Origin: Oscillospiraceae bacterium
GTDB taxonomy: Bacteria > Bacillota > Clostridia > Oscillospirales > Oscillospiraceae
Direction of reading: 5' to 3'
DNA length: 64,000 nucleotides
Assembly (NCBI GenBank): GCA_021770845.1
Contig: JAETQF010000013.1
Coordinates: forward strand, 1 to 64,000
Positions 1 to 7,529 of this stretch are shown in pieces. The notes beneath the pieces were generated by a model. That model did no database searches and had not been told where the DNA came from. It worked only from the letters and a program-made list of their open reading frames with translations. Each line of letters begins with the position of its first letter. Within the stretch, counting starts at the first letter, position 1. Position numbers and translations under genes: made by a program.

Positions 1-465
1 TTCACCTCCAAGCTGGCCGGCACCGAGCGGGGCATCACCGAGCCCACCCCCACCTTCTCCGCCTGCTTCGGCCAGGCCTTCCTGGAGCTGCACCCCACCA
101 AGTACGGTGAGGAGCTGGTGAAGAAGATGGAGAAGTCCGGCGCCAAGGCCTACCTGGTGAACACCGGCTGGAACGGCACCGGCAAGCGCATCTCCATCAA
201 GGACACCCGCGGCATCATCGACGCCATCCTGGACGGCTCCATCCTGAAGGCCGAGACCAAGACCATCCCCTACTTCAACCTGGCGGTGCCCACCGCCCTG
301 CCCGGCGTTGACCCCGCCATCCTGGATCCCCGGGACACCTACGCCGACGCCTCTGAGTGGGACACCAAGGCCAAGGATCTGGCCGGCCGCTTCGTGAAGA
401 ACTTCGTGAAGTACACCGGCAACGACGCCGGCAAGGCCCTGGTGGAGGCCGGCCCGTCGGTGTAA
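1..465 (+). CDS. pckA: Phosphoenolpyruvate carboxykinase (ATP), C-terminal part
   Basis: This is the C-terminal 154 residues of an ATP-dependent PEP carboxykinase; the frame is open from base 1, so the gene begins upstream of the window. The enzyme interconverts oxaloacetate plus ATP with PEP, CO2 and ADP in the cytoplasm. Seen: the stretch [11 protein letters not shown] followed by [14 protein letters not shown], then [12 protein letters not shown] and [14 protein letters not shown], all typical of the C-terminal half of this family, which is usually about 530 residues. It ends with TAA at 463-465. Its location directly before the oxaloacetate decarboxylase genes puts two enzymes of the oxaloacetate node side by side, but a 216-bp gap with a repeat element lies between them, so they need not share one transcript. 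Confidence 0.96.
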   Translation, partial: FTSKLAGTERGITEPTPTFSACFGQAFLELHPTKYGEELVKKMEKSGAKAYLVNTGWNGTGKRISIKDTRGIIDAILDGSILKAETKTIPYFNLAVPTALPGVDPAILDPRDTYADASEWDTKAKDLAGRFVKNFVKYTGNDAGKALVEAGPSV

Positions 466-575
466 CAAAGTCCGCTCTGCTGCGCTTCCGCCTGACGGCG
501 AAAGCTCCGCCCGCTCCCTTTGTTCCACCTCTCCCCACGCGACCCGCTTCGCTGGGCTCGCGCGGGGGCCCCATT
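466..575 (-). repeat. Structured dispersed repeat, copy 1 (inverted orientation)
   Basis: Non-coding element between pckA and oadA. Read on the minus strand it starts with GGGGCCCCCGC, has a hairpin whose arms are GCGAGCCCAGC / GCGGGTCGC, then GTGGGGAGAGG, a purine-rich stretch, a second hairpin AGCTTTCGCCG / CAGGCGGAAGC, and ends in AGCGGACTTTG. The same order of blocks occurs at 22036-22141 and 46668-46773 with different arms in the first hairpin. A further GC hairpin lies at about 602-628, and the oadA ribosome binding site follows. Function unknown; no long ORF here has coding character. Confidence 0.75.
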
Positions 576-681
576 GAACTGCATAGACCGGGCGAACGAG
601 GGCGCCGTGCTTCGGCGCGGCGCTCCGTTTTCCCGCCCCCGACCGGAACCAAGCCAAGAGAAATTTGGAGGTGTATCCAAT

Positions 682-2085
682 TTGAAGAAACAGGTTCAGT
701 TCACGGAGACCGTGCTCCGTGACGCAAACCAGTCCCTGATGGCCACCCGCCTGCCCTACTCCGACTACGCCGACATCCTGTCCACCATGGACAAGGCCGG
801 CTACTACTCGGTGGAGTGCTGGGGCGGCGCCACCTTTGACTCCTGCCTGCGCTACCTGGGAGAGGATCCCTGGGAGCGGCTGCGCAACATCCGCAAGAAT
901 ATGCCCAACACCCGGCTGCAAATGCTGCTCCGGGGCCAGAACCTGCTGGGCTACAAGCACTACCACGACGACGTGGTGGAGAAGTTCGTGGAGCTGTCCA
1001 TCAAGAACGGCATCGACGTGATCCGCATCTTCGACGCCCTCAACGACTTCCGCAACATCACCACCGCCCTGGAGGCCACCAAGAAGTACGCCAACAAGCG
1101 CACCGTGGCCTCCGGCTGCATCTCCTACACCCAGAGCCCGGTGCACACCGTGGCCAAGTACGTGGAAATGTGCAAGGAGCTCAAGAACATGGGCTTCGAC
1201 ACCATCTGCCTGAAGGACATGGCGGGCACCATGAGCCCCAACGAGGCCGAGGGCCTCATCAAGGGCATCAAGGACGCCATCGGCGATATGCCCATCATCC
1301 TCCACACCCACTGCACCACCGGCATGGCCTACATGACCCTGATGAAGGCCATCGACTCCGGGGTGGACGTCATCGACACCGCCACCTCCTGCTTCTCCAA
1401 CGGCACCAGCCAGGCGGCCACCGAGACCATGTTCTACGCCCTCCAGCAGTACGGTGTGGACACCGGCCTCAACGAGGACGTGATCAACAAGGTCAACGAC
1501 TACTTCAAGCCCATCAAGCAGAAGTATGTGGATTCCGGCCTCATCAACCCCAAGAGCATGGCCACCGATTCCCAGGCCCTGGTGTACAAGGTGCCCGGCG
1601 GGATGCTGTCCAACATGATCGCCAACCTGAAGGATCTCAACGCCATGGACAAGTTCGACGCCGCCCTGGCCGAGATCCCCAGCGTCCGGGCCGACCTGGG
1701 CTATCCCCCGCTGGTGACCCCCCTGTCCCAGATGGTGGGCAACCAGGCCGTCACCAACGTGCTGATGGGCGAGCGGTACAAGCAGATCTCCAAGGAGATC
1801 AAGAACTACTTCAAGGGCGAGTACGGCATCGCCCCCGCCCCCGTCAGCCCCGAGCTGGAGGCCAAGATCCTGGGCGAGGGCGGCAAGCCCGTGGACTGCC
1901 GCATTGAGGACTCCAAGCGCACCGGCGAGGAGTTCAAGGCCGCCCGGGAGGCCCTGGGCGACCTGTGCCGCTCCGAGGAGGATGTGATGAGCTACATCTG
2001 CTTCCCGGATCAGGCGGAGAAGTTCTTCCAGGATCGCAAGGCCAAGGAGGAGAACGTGGCCACCTACACCATCACCGAGGCGTAA
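682..2085 (+). CDS. oadA: Oxaloacetate decarboxylase, alpha (carboxyltransferase) subunit
   Basis: Carboxyltransferase that moves the carboxyl group of oxaloacetate to the biotin of a carrier protein. I start it at TTG 682, because GGAGGTG at 666-672 is 9 nt upstream and the protein then begins MKKQVQFTETVLRDANQSL, the normal start of the family; an in-frame upstream extension would be translated repeat sequence. Seen: the HMGL-like TIM barrel with RDANQS near residue 15, LLRGQNLLGY, KDMAGTM and the metal-binding HTHCTTGMAYM, followed by the conserved carboxylase domain. At 467 residues it lacks the C-terminal biotinyl domain of the roughly 600-residue enterobacterial OadA; that domain is encoded separately at 2459. 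Pyruvate carboxylase subunit B is the nearest alternative, but the OadG and OadB neighbours favour the sodium-pumping decarboxylase. Confidence 0.93.
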   Translation: MKKQVQFTETVLRDANQSLMATRLPYSDYADILSTMDKAGYYSVECWGGATFDSCLRYLGEDPWERLRNIRKNMPNTRLQMLLRGQNLLGYKHYHDDVVEKFVELSIKNGIDVIRIFDALNDFRNITTALEATKKYANKRTVASGCISYTQSPVHTVAKYVEMCKELKNMGFDTICLKDMAGTMSPNEAEGLIKGIKDAIGDMPIILHTHCTTGMAYMTLMKAIDSGVDVIDTATSCFSNGTSQAATETMFYALQQYGVDTGLNEDVINKVNDYFKPIKQKYVDSGLINPKSMATDSQALVYKVPGGMLSNMIANLKDLNAMDKFDAALAEIPSVRADLGYPPLVTPLSQMVGNQAVTNVLMGERYKQISKEIKNYFKGEYGIAPAPVSPELEAKILGEGGKPVDCRIEDSKRTGEEFKAAREALGDLCRSEEDVMSYICFPDQAEKFFQDRKAKEENVATYTITEA

Positions 2086-2097
2086 GGAGGGAGACGT

Positions 2098-2457
2098 ATG
2101 AATACTCTCGCGCTTACCGCCGGCAGGCTGAACGTGGGCGACGCCGGCGTCACCGCCGTGCTGGGCTACGCTGTGGTGTTTTTCGGGCTGGTGCTGCTGA
2201 TGTGCGTGATCATGATCATGGGCAAGGCCATGGCGAGCTCCGGCAAGAAGGCCGACACCAAGGCGCCCGCGGCTGCGGCCCCGGCTCCGGCGGCTCCTGC
2301 CGCGCCTTCCGCGCCCCCGGCCCCCGGCTCCGCCGGCGAGATCAAGCTGTTCGACGTGCCCGACAAGGAGGCCGCCATGATCATGGCGATTGTGGCCGAC
2401 CAGATGGGCAAGCCGCTGAACGAGCTGCGCTTCAAGTCCATTAAGGAGGTCAAGTGA
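2098..2457 (+). CDS. oadG: Sodium-pump decarboxylase gamma subunit (OadG family)
   Basis: Small 119-residue membrane protein expected to hold the alpha subunit to the membrane-bound beta subunit. Seen: one strong transmembrane helix at about residues 20-42 (AVVFFGLVLLMCVIMIMG), then an Ala/Pro-rich flexible linker at about 55-78, then a short folded tail. This is the layout of OadG. The start at ATG 2098 has GGAGGG seven bases upstream, and the gene ends one base before the biotin carrier gene, so translation is probably coupled. The C-terminal part (VPDKEAAMIMAIVADQMGKP) has no recognised catalytic motif. Confidence 0.85.
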   Translation: MNTLALTAGRLNVGDAGVTAVLGYAVVFFGLVLLMCVIMIMGKAMASSGKKADTKAPAAAAPAPAAPAAPSAPPAPGSAGEIKLFDVPDKEAAMIMAIVADQMGKPLNELRFKSIKEVK

Positions 2458-2458
2458 A

Positions 2459-2860
2459 ATGAAATATAAAGTGACCCTGAACGGCCGCACCTACGAGGTG
2501 GAGGTGGACGCCGGAAAGGCTATGCTGACCGACGAGTACGAGGCCTATGCCCCCGCCCCCGCCGCTCCTGCCGCCCCCGTTGCTGCGGCCCCTGCCGCTG
2601 CTCCCGCCCCGGCCGCGGCCCCGGCGGCCCCCGCCGTCACCGCCGCGGGCGAGCCCGTGGAGTCCCCTATGCCCGGCACCATCCTTCGGGTAGAGGTGGC
2701 CCAGGGCGCCGCCGTCAAGGAGGGCCAGCTGCTGGTGGTGCTGGAGGCCATGAAGATGGAAAACGAGATTCTCGCCCCCAAGGACGGCACCGTCGCCCAG
2801 GTGGTGGTGCAGAAGGGCAGCCATGTGGAGACCGGTTCGCCGCTGATCATCCTGGCGTAA
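2459..2860 (+). CDS. Biotin carboxyl carrier protein of the decarboxylase
   Basis: 133-residue biotinyl protein that carries CO2 between the OadA carboxyltransferase and the OadB sodium pump. Seen: a short N-terminal beta segment (MKYKVTLNGRTYEVEVD), a long Ala/Pro linker at about residues 30-62, then a biotinyl/lipoyl domain with the biotinylation motif EAMKMEN near residue 97 (the lysine is the attachment site). This resembles the gamma subunit of glutaconyl-CoA and methylmalonyl-CoA decarboxylases as much as the OadA C-terminus, so I leave the symbol blank. It sits 1 bp after oadG and 12 bp before oadB, inside one operon. Confidence 0.93.
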   Translation: MKYKVTLNGRTYEVEVDAGKAMLTDEYEAYAPAPAAPAAPVAAAPAAAPAPAAAPAAPAVTAAGEPVESPMPGTILRVEVAQGAAVKEGQLLVVLEAMKMENEILAPKDGTVAQVVVQKGSHVETGSPLIILA

Positions 2861-2872
2861 GGAGGGGCTTCT

Positions 2873-4297
2873 ATGAATATCTTGGAAACCCTGTCCAAGC
2901 TGGCCACCGAGTCCGGCTTTGCCGGGTTCTTCGCGGCGGGCGGCTGGAAAAACCTGATCATGATCGCCATCGCCTGCGTGCTGCTCTACCTGGGCATCGG
3001 CAAGAAGTTCGAGCCGCTGCTGCTGGTGGGCATCGCTTTCGGCGTGCTGCTGACCAACATCCCCGGCGCGGGGCTGTACCACATGGGGATGTGGGACGCC
3101 TACGTGTATGAGTGCGCCTATGACCCCGTCAACGACTACGCCCTCTACAATACGGCGCAGGAGCGGGCCTATGACGAGATGGAGATGAACTATTATATCG
3201 TAGCCCGGGCCAGCGGCCACACCACGGAGCAGATCGAGGACTACTTCGAGCAGCAGGCCGGGGCAGACGTCACCAATGACTTCCTGGCCCTGTACGCCAC
3301 GTGCGACCAGAACGCAGCCAACGACCTGGCGGGCAAGCTAAAAGGAAGCCTGTCCTTCACCGACATCATTCATCTGGGCGGCCTGCTGGATATCCTGTAT
3401 ATCGGCGTGAAGGCGGGTGTGTATCCCTGCCTGATCTTCATGGGCGTGGGCGCCATGACCGACTTTGGCCCCATGATCGCCCGGCCCTCCTCCATGCTCA
3501 TGGGCGCGGCGGCGCAGCTGGGCGTGTTCTTCGCCTTCTTCGGCGCCTGCCTGCTGGGCTTCGCCGGCAACGTGGCCGCCTCCATCGGCATCATCGGCGG
3601 CGCGGACGGGCCCACGGCCATCTACCTGACCACGAAGCTGGCCCCGGCCTTCCTGGGCCCCATCGCCATCGCCGCCTACTCCTATATGGCCCTGATCCCC
3701 ATGATCCAGAAGCCCCTGATGCGGGCGCTGACCACGGAGAAGGAGCGGAAGGTGAAGATGGAGCAGGCCCGGAACGTGTCCAAGGTGGAGAAGATCATCT
3801 TCCCCATCGTGGTGTCCGTGTTCGTGATTCTGCTGATCCCCTCCACCGCCCCCCTCATCGGCTGCCTGATGTTCGGCAACCTGCTGCGTGAGACGGGCGT
3901 CACCGAGCGCCTGTCCGATACCGCCCAGAACGCCCTGATGAATATCGTCACCCTGTTCCTGGGCATCAGCGTGGGCGCCACCACCGTGGCCGCCCGGTTC
4001 CTGTCCCTCCAGACCCTGATGATCGTGGGCCTGGGCGTCATCGCCTTCATGTTCTCCACCATCGGCGGCCTGCTGATGGGCAAGATCATGTACAAGGTGT
4101 CCGGCGGCAAGATCAACCCGCTGATCGGCTCCGCCGGCGTGTCCGCCGTCCCCATGGCGGCCCGGGTGTCCCAGGACGTGGGCCGGGAGTCCAACCCCAA
4201 CAACTTCCTGCTGATGCACGCCATGGGCCCCAACGTGGCCGGCGTCATCGGCTCCGCCATCGCGGCCGGCTTCCTGCTGGCCCGGTTCGGCGGCTGA
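2873..4297 (+). CDS. oadB: Sodium-translocating decarboxylase beta subunit with an insertion
   Basis: Polytopic membrane subunit that decarboxylates carboxybiotin and exports sodium. Seen: family motifs GVGAMTDFGPMIARP, GGADGPTAIYLTTKLAP (the conserved DGPT region of the ion path), SVGATTVAARFL and HAMGPNVAGVIGSAIAAG at the C-terminus. It is 474 residues, longer than the roughly 370-430 usual for the family. The extra length is near residues 75-150, a soluble, acidic and tyrosine-rich stretch (for example ERAYDEMEMNYYIVARASGH) between the first membrane helices and the LGGLLDILYIGVKAG helix. It closes the oad operon and is followed directly by a strong terminator. Specificity (oxaloacetate rather than another acid) rests on OadA. 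Confidence 0.92.
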   Translation: MNILETLSKLATESGFAGFFAAGGWKNLIMIAIACVLLYLGIGKKFEPLLLVGIAFGVLLTNIPGAGLYHMGMWDAYVYECAYDPVNDYALYNTAQERAYDEMEMNYYIVARASGHTTEQIEDYFEQQAGADVTNDFLALYATCDQNAANDLAGKLKGSLSFTDIIHLGGLLDILYIGVKAGVYPCLIFMGVGAMTDFGPMIARPSSMLMGAAAQLGVFFAFFGACLLGFAGNVAASIGIIGGADGPTAIYLTTKLAPAFLGPIAIAAYSYMALIPMIQKPLMRALTTEKERKVKMEQARNVSKVEKIIFPIVVSVFVILLIPSTAPLIGCLMFGNLLRETGVTERLSDTAQNALMNIVTLFLGISVGATTVAARFLSLQTLMIVGLGVIAFMFSTIGGLLMGKIMYKVSGGKINPLIGSAGVSAVPMAARVSQDVGRESNPNNFLLMHAMGPNVAGVIGSAIAAGFLLARFGG

Positions 4298-4310
4298 GCT
4301 GCCCGAACAA

Positions 4311-4343
4311 AGTCCCCCGCCCATCCCGGGCGGGGGACTTTTT
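4311..4343 (+). terminator. Intrinsic terminator of the oad operon
   Basis: AGTCCCCCGCCC and GGGCGGGGGACT form a 12-bp stem with a 4-5-nt loop, followed by TTTTT. It lies 14 bases after the oadB stop. Confidence 0.9.
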
Positions 4344-4381
4344 GCCTGCCCCCGGGGCTTTTCTTTTTCCCCCGACTGTGA

Positions 4382-4387
4382 TATAAT
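4382..4387 (+). promoter_or_regulatory. Probable -10 element for cobB
   Basis: TATAAT 24 bases before the cobB start. The -35 position shows only a T-rich run (TTTTCT), so the promoter is a moderate prediction. AAGGAGGGAGG at about 4396-4406 is the ribosome binding site. Confidence 0.5.
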
Positions 4388-4410
4388 CCCCTCAAAAGGA
4401 GGGAGGGCCC

Positions 4411-5133
4411 ATGACTCCTCAGGAACAGCTGCAGCAATGGATTGCGGACAGCGGCAACATCGTCTTTTTCGGCGGGGCGGGCGTGTCCACCGAAAGCGGC
4501 ATCCCGGACTTCCGCAGCGTGGACGGCCTCTACAATCAGAAGTACGACCAGCCGCCGGAGACCATCCTCAGCCACACCTACTTTGAGGCCCGGACGGAGG
4601 ACTTCTACCGCTTCTACCGGGACAAGATGCTGTGCCTGGACGCCCAGCCCAACGCCGCCCACAAAAAGCTGGCGGAGCTGGAGCAGGCGGGCAAGCTGAA
4701 GGCGGTGGTGACCCAGAACATCGACGGCCTCCACCAGGCGGCGGGCAGCCGGACGGTGTACGAGCTCCACGGCTCCGTCCACCGGAACTACTGCACCAGG
4801 TGCCGCGCCTTCTACGGCGTGGACTTCATCGCCGATGGCCAGGGCGTGCCCCGGTGCCCCGTGTGCGGCGGGCTGGTGAAGCCCGACGTGGTGCTCTACG
4901 AGGAGGGGCTGGATCAGGACACCATCGAGGGCGCCGTGCTGGCCATCAGCCGTGCGGACGTGCTCATCGTGGGGGGCACCTCCCTGGTGGTGTACCCGGC
5001 GGCGGGACTCATCAACTACTACCGTGGGAACAAGCTGGCCCTCATCAACCGGGATCCCACCCCCTATGACGGGCAGGCGGATCTGGTGATCCACGACTCC
5101 ATCGGAAGGGTGCTGGGAGGGATCGGGCTGTGA
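4411..5133 (+). CDS. cobB: NAD-dependent protein deacylase, classical sirtuin
   Basis: Removes acetyl or other acyl groups from lysine using NAD, giving nicotinamide and O-acyl-ADP-ribose. Seen: the NAD-binding motif GAGVSTESGIPDFRS at about residues 21-35, TQNIDGLHQAAG with the conserved Asn/Asp, the catalytic histidine in ELHGSVHRNYC, a four-cysteine zinc site (CTRC and CPVC), and GGTSLVVYPA near the C-terminus. Length 240 is normal. The ribosome binding site is strong and ATG 4411 is the first start after it. The next gene overlaps its stop codon, so the two are translationally coupled. A second, atypical sirtuin is encoded at 8840. Confidence 0.95.
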   Translation: MTPQEQLQQWIADSGNIVFFGGAGVSTESGIPDFRSVDGLYNQKYDQPPETILSHTYFEARTEDFYRFYRDKMLCLDAQPNAAHKKLAELEQAGKLKAVVTQNIDGLHQAAGSRTVYELHGSVHRNYCTRCRAFYGVDFIADGQGVPRCPVCGGLVKPDVVLYEEGLDQDTIEGAVLAISRADVLIVGGTSLVVYPAAGLINYYRGNKLALINRDPTPYDGQADLVIHDSIGRVLGGIGL

Positions 5134-6023
5134 GAGACCAGCGAGTGGCCCGGGCCATGCCGGTGCTGGCGGCTCTGGGCAAGTCTGTGTGCTACCTGGC
5201 GCTGTTTGTGGGGATGCAGGTGGCCATCATGCTGCCGGAGACGGTGTATATCGGCGTAATGGCCGCCCTGGGGGGCGACGTGGAGGAGCTGTACGACCAG
5301 CTCATGGCCAGCGCCATGACCTACACCATGATCTCCGGCCTGCTGACCATCGCCATTGTCATCGCCGTTTACCGCCTGCGCCGCAAGCCCATGGCGGAGG
5401 CGCTGTGGCTCCGGGGGGTGGACGGCCCCACCCTGCTGACGGGGGCGGCCCTGGCCCCGGCGCTGTACCTGATCGTGGGCGGGGCGCTGGCCCTGCTGCC
5501 GGAGGCGTGGCTGGAGAGCTACAACGAGGCCTCCGCCGGCATTGACAGCGGCACCCTCACCGGGGTGCTGGCGGTGGCGGTGGTGGCCCCGGTGGTGGAG
5601 GAGCTCATCTTCCGGGGGCTGATGCTGAACCGCCTGAGCCAGGTGATGCCCGGGTGGCTGGCGGCGGTGCTGTCCTCCGCCGCCTTCGGGGTGTGCCACG
5701 GGCACCCGGTCTGGTTTGCCTACGCCTTTGTGCTGGGGGCCTTCTTCGCCCTGCTGGATCTGCGGGCCCAGTCCATCCTGCCCTCCATCCTGGGCCATAT
5801 CGCCTTTAACGCCATCAGCCAGATCCTGTCCTTCGTGCCCGAGGAGGGGGAAGGGGCGGCGCTGGTGGTGCTGATCCTTGCCGCCATCGCGGCCCCCATC
5901 CTGAACCGGAGGGGCGTGGCGGCCCTGTTCCGGCGCAGGCCCAGGCAGGCGGCCCTGCCCGCCCCGGACTGGGATCTGCCCACCCAGCCGGGAACCTATG
6001 ACTACAACCCCTGGGACGAGTGA
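5130..6023 (+). CDS. CPBP-family intramembrane glutamic protease
   Basis: Membrane protease of the CPBP (CAAX protease / bacteriocin-processing, Abi) family, 297 residues with about eight hydrophobic segments. Seen: motif 1 VVEELIFRGLML (the EE and R of the active site) at about residues 156-167, motif 2 AFGVCHGHPVWFAYAFVLG, and a third conserved histidine/asparagine in HIAFNAISQI. It starts at GTG 5130, which overlaps the TGA of cobB, with GGGAGG at 5115-5120 as ribosome binding site. The C-terminal 35 residues are soluble and rich in Pro and Arg. The substrate cannot be told; pairing with cobB may only be an operon arrangement. Confidence 0.88.
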   Translation: MRDQRVARAMPVLAALGKSVCYLALFVGMQVAIMLPETVYIGVMAALGGDVEELYDQLMASAMTYTMISGLLTIAIVIAVYRLRRKPMAEALWLRGVDGPTLLTGAALAPALYLIVGGALALLPEAWLESYNEASAGIDSGTLTGVLAVAVVAPVVEELIFRGLMLNRLSQVMPGWLAAVLSSAAFGVCHGHPVWFAYAFVLGAFFALLDLRAQSILPSILGHIAFNAISQILSFVPEEGEGAALVVLILAAIAAPILNRRGVAALFRRRPRQAALPAPDWDLPTQPGTYDYNPWDE

Positions 6024-6027
6024 ACCG

Positions 6028-6053
6028 CGCCCCGCTCCGAAAGGAGCGGGGCG
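6028..6053 (+). terminator. Hairpin terminator after the CPBP gene
   Basis: CGCCCCGCTCC GAAA GGAGCGGGGCG, an 11-bp stem with a GAAA tetraloop, 4 bases after the stop. The following tract TTCTGCT is only weakly T-rich. Confidence 0.75.
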
Positions 6054-6093
6054 TTCTGCTGCCATGATTTTATCGAAAAACAATAAAAAATGC

Positions 6094-6122
6094 TTGACAA
6101 ACGATATTACCCGTGGTATGCT
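6094..6122 (+). promoter_or_regulatory. Sigma-A promoter of the DUF2975/HTH operon
   Basis: TTGACA at 6094-6099, a 17-nt spacer, and TATGCT at 6117-6122. The start codon is 21 bases further on, so the leader is very short. Confidence 0.85.
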
Positions 6123-6143
6123 CTGGGGCAAGAGGTGGTTGAG

Positions 6144-6698
6144 ATGGAACGAACTTCCGTACAGAAGCTGGCCCGGGTGCTGCGGGTCATGGTGATCATG
6201 GTGTTCATCTGTAATCTGATTGTCCTGCCCATCGCGCCCTCCCTGGTCTATTGGTACGCCAACCAGTGGGAGCTGGCCTACCGGCTGGAGATCGGAAACA
6301 GCGTCCTGAGCCTTTGGCTGCACGGGCTCTCCCGCGTGTGGAAAAACAGCCCCTACACCCTTGTTCTGGCCCTGTTTCTGGTGGTTTGCGGAATCTGCAC
6401 CGCCCTGATCCTGTGGCAGGGCAAGCGGGTGCTGGACACGATTTTGAGGGGGGAGCCCTTTTCCCTTGACAACGCCGCCAATCTGCGGCGGGCGGCGGTA
6501 TGCTGCTTCGTCATTTCGGGGATGGCGCTGGTTCGGCTGATCTGGGGGTTGGCCGATTACGGGAATATCGGCCCACTGCTCAGCTACAACGCCCTGTTCG
6601 TCCCCATCTTCCTCATGGGCGGGCTGCTGTTCCTGGTGATGTCCGCCCTGTTCCGGCAGGCCGCCGAGCTGAAGGCGGAAAACGACCTGACGATTTAG
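6144..6698 (+). CDS. DUF2975 family membrane protein
   Basis: 184-residue integral membrane protein with four predicted helices, at about residues 12-35, 65-90, 110-130 and 145-170, of the DUF2975 type. ATG 6144 is chosen because AGAGGTGG is 5 bases upstream and the promoter lies just before; an in-frame upstream ATG would fall inside the promoter. DUF2975 proteins are usually encoded next to a small Cro-type repressor, as here. The molecular function of the family is not known to me; the pairing suggests a membrane-linked regulatory or stress unit. Confidence 0.8.
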   Translation: MERTSVQKLARVLRVMVIMVFICNLIVLPIAPSLVYWYANQWELAYRLEIGNSVLSLWLHGLSRVWKNSPYTLVLALFLVVCGICTALILWQGKRVLDTILRGEPFSLDNAANLRRAAVCCFVISGMALVRLIWGLADYGNIGPLLSYNALFVPIFLMGGLLFLVMSALFRQAAELKAENDLTI

Positions 6699-6771
6699 GG
6701 GGCGGGCGTATGGAAACGGTAAGCCGTCCCCGCCCCCGCAGGGGGCAGGGACAGGAAGGAGGGCGGGGCGT

Positions 6772-6987
6772 ATGGCGATAATCGTCAACCTGGACGTGAT
6801 GATGGCCAGGCGGAAGATGTCCCTGGGGGAGCTGTCCCAGAAGGTGGACGTGACCATGGCCAACCTGTCCATTTTGAAGAACAACAAGGCCAAGGCGGTG
6901 CGCTTTTCCACGCTGGCCGCCATCTGCAAGGCCCTGGACTGCCAGCCGGGGGACATTTTGGAGTATGTCCCCGACGGGGAGGACTGA
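6772..6987 (+). CDS. Small Cro/C1-type HTH regulator (YozG-like)
   Basis: 71-residue helix-turn-helix protein; the body MMARRKMSLGELSQKVDVTM through ALDCQPGDILEYVPDGED covers one complete HTH_XRE fold with no effector domain. Such single-domain proteins accompany DUF2975 membrane proteins in many Firmicutes. It lies 73 bp after the DUF2975 stop, with AGGAAGGAGGG upstream of ATG 6772, and probably shares the promoter at 6094. It may regulate its own operon; no clear palindrome was seen at that promoter. Confidence 0.85.
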   Translation: MAIIVNLDVMMARRKMSLGELSQKVDVTMANLSILKNNKAKAVRFSTLAAICKALDCQPGDILEYVPDGED

Positions 6988-7010
6988 CAACCCAACAGAC
7001 GCAACCGCAT

Positions 7011-7037
7011 GACCGCCCCGGCCATGGGGCGGTCTTT
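7011..7037 (+). terminator. Intrinsic terminator after the HTH gene
   Basis: GACCGCCCC and GGGGCGGTC form a 9-bp stem followed by TTTT, 24 bases after the stop codon. Confidence 0.85.
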
Positions 7038-7067
7038 TGCAGCCCAATTTGGAAAGGAGAACCGAAT

Positions 7068-7517
7068 ATGAAACGGTTTTTGACGCTGTGCCTGCTCCTG
7101 CTTCTGGCGGCGGGCTGCACCGTGGGCAGGCCCTCCGGCAAGCTGGAGCGGATCGGCCGGGCGCTGGATCTGGATCTGTCCGGCGGCACGGTGGCGCGGT
7201 TTGAGGACAGCCACGGCGGCTTCCTCGGCGACGGCCTCACCGCCGCGGAGGTGGAGATCGACGGGCTGGCGGAGACCCTGGCCGCCGCCCCGGGCTGGCG
7301 GCCCCTGCCCCCGTCGGAGAGCACCGTCCAGGCCCTCCGGCTGTGCGGGCTGGAGGAGCTGCCGGAGGAGGGCTGCTGCTACCTCTATGACCGCCACAGC
7401 GAAAGTACGGATCCCTATGACGACTCCCGGCTGCACCAGCGGTACTCCTGGAATTTCACCGCGGCGGTGTATGACAGCGGGCGCGGGCGGCTCTATTACT
7501 ACAGATTTGACACATAG
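7068..7517 (+). CDS. Predicted lipoprotein, unknown function
   Basis: 149-residue protein with a lipoprotein signal: a Lys/Arg start, a hydrophobic core (FLTLCLLLLL) and the lipobox LAAGC with the acylated cysteine near residue 17. The mature part is acidic and contains LDLDLSGGTVARFEDSHGG and a C-terminal YSWNFTAAVYDSGRGRLYYYRFDT that looks like beta strands. I do not recognise the family. AAAGGAGAACC provides the ribosome binding site. It is followed after 12 bp by another lipoprotein gene, so the two probably form one unit. No promoter was clear; the gene lies behind the terminator at 7011. Confidence 0.75.
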   Translation: MKRFLTLCLLLLLAAGCTVGRPSGKLERIGRALDLDLSGGTVARFEDSHGGFLGDGLTAAEVEIDGLAETLAAAPGWRPLPPSESTVQALRLCGLEELPEEGCCYLYDRHSESTDPYDDSRLHQRYSWNFTAAVYDSGRGRLYYYRFDT

Positions 7518-7529
7518 GAGGAATTTGCG

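Noticed and set aside
520-681. N-terminal extension of oadA
   Set aside because: The added sequence is translated repeat; TTG 682 has a good ribosome site and the family's normal N-terminus.
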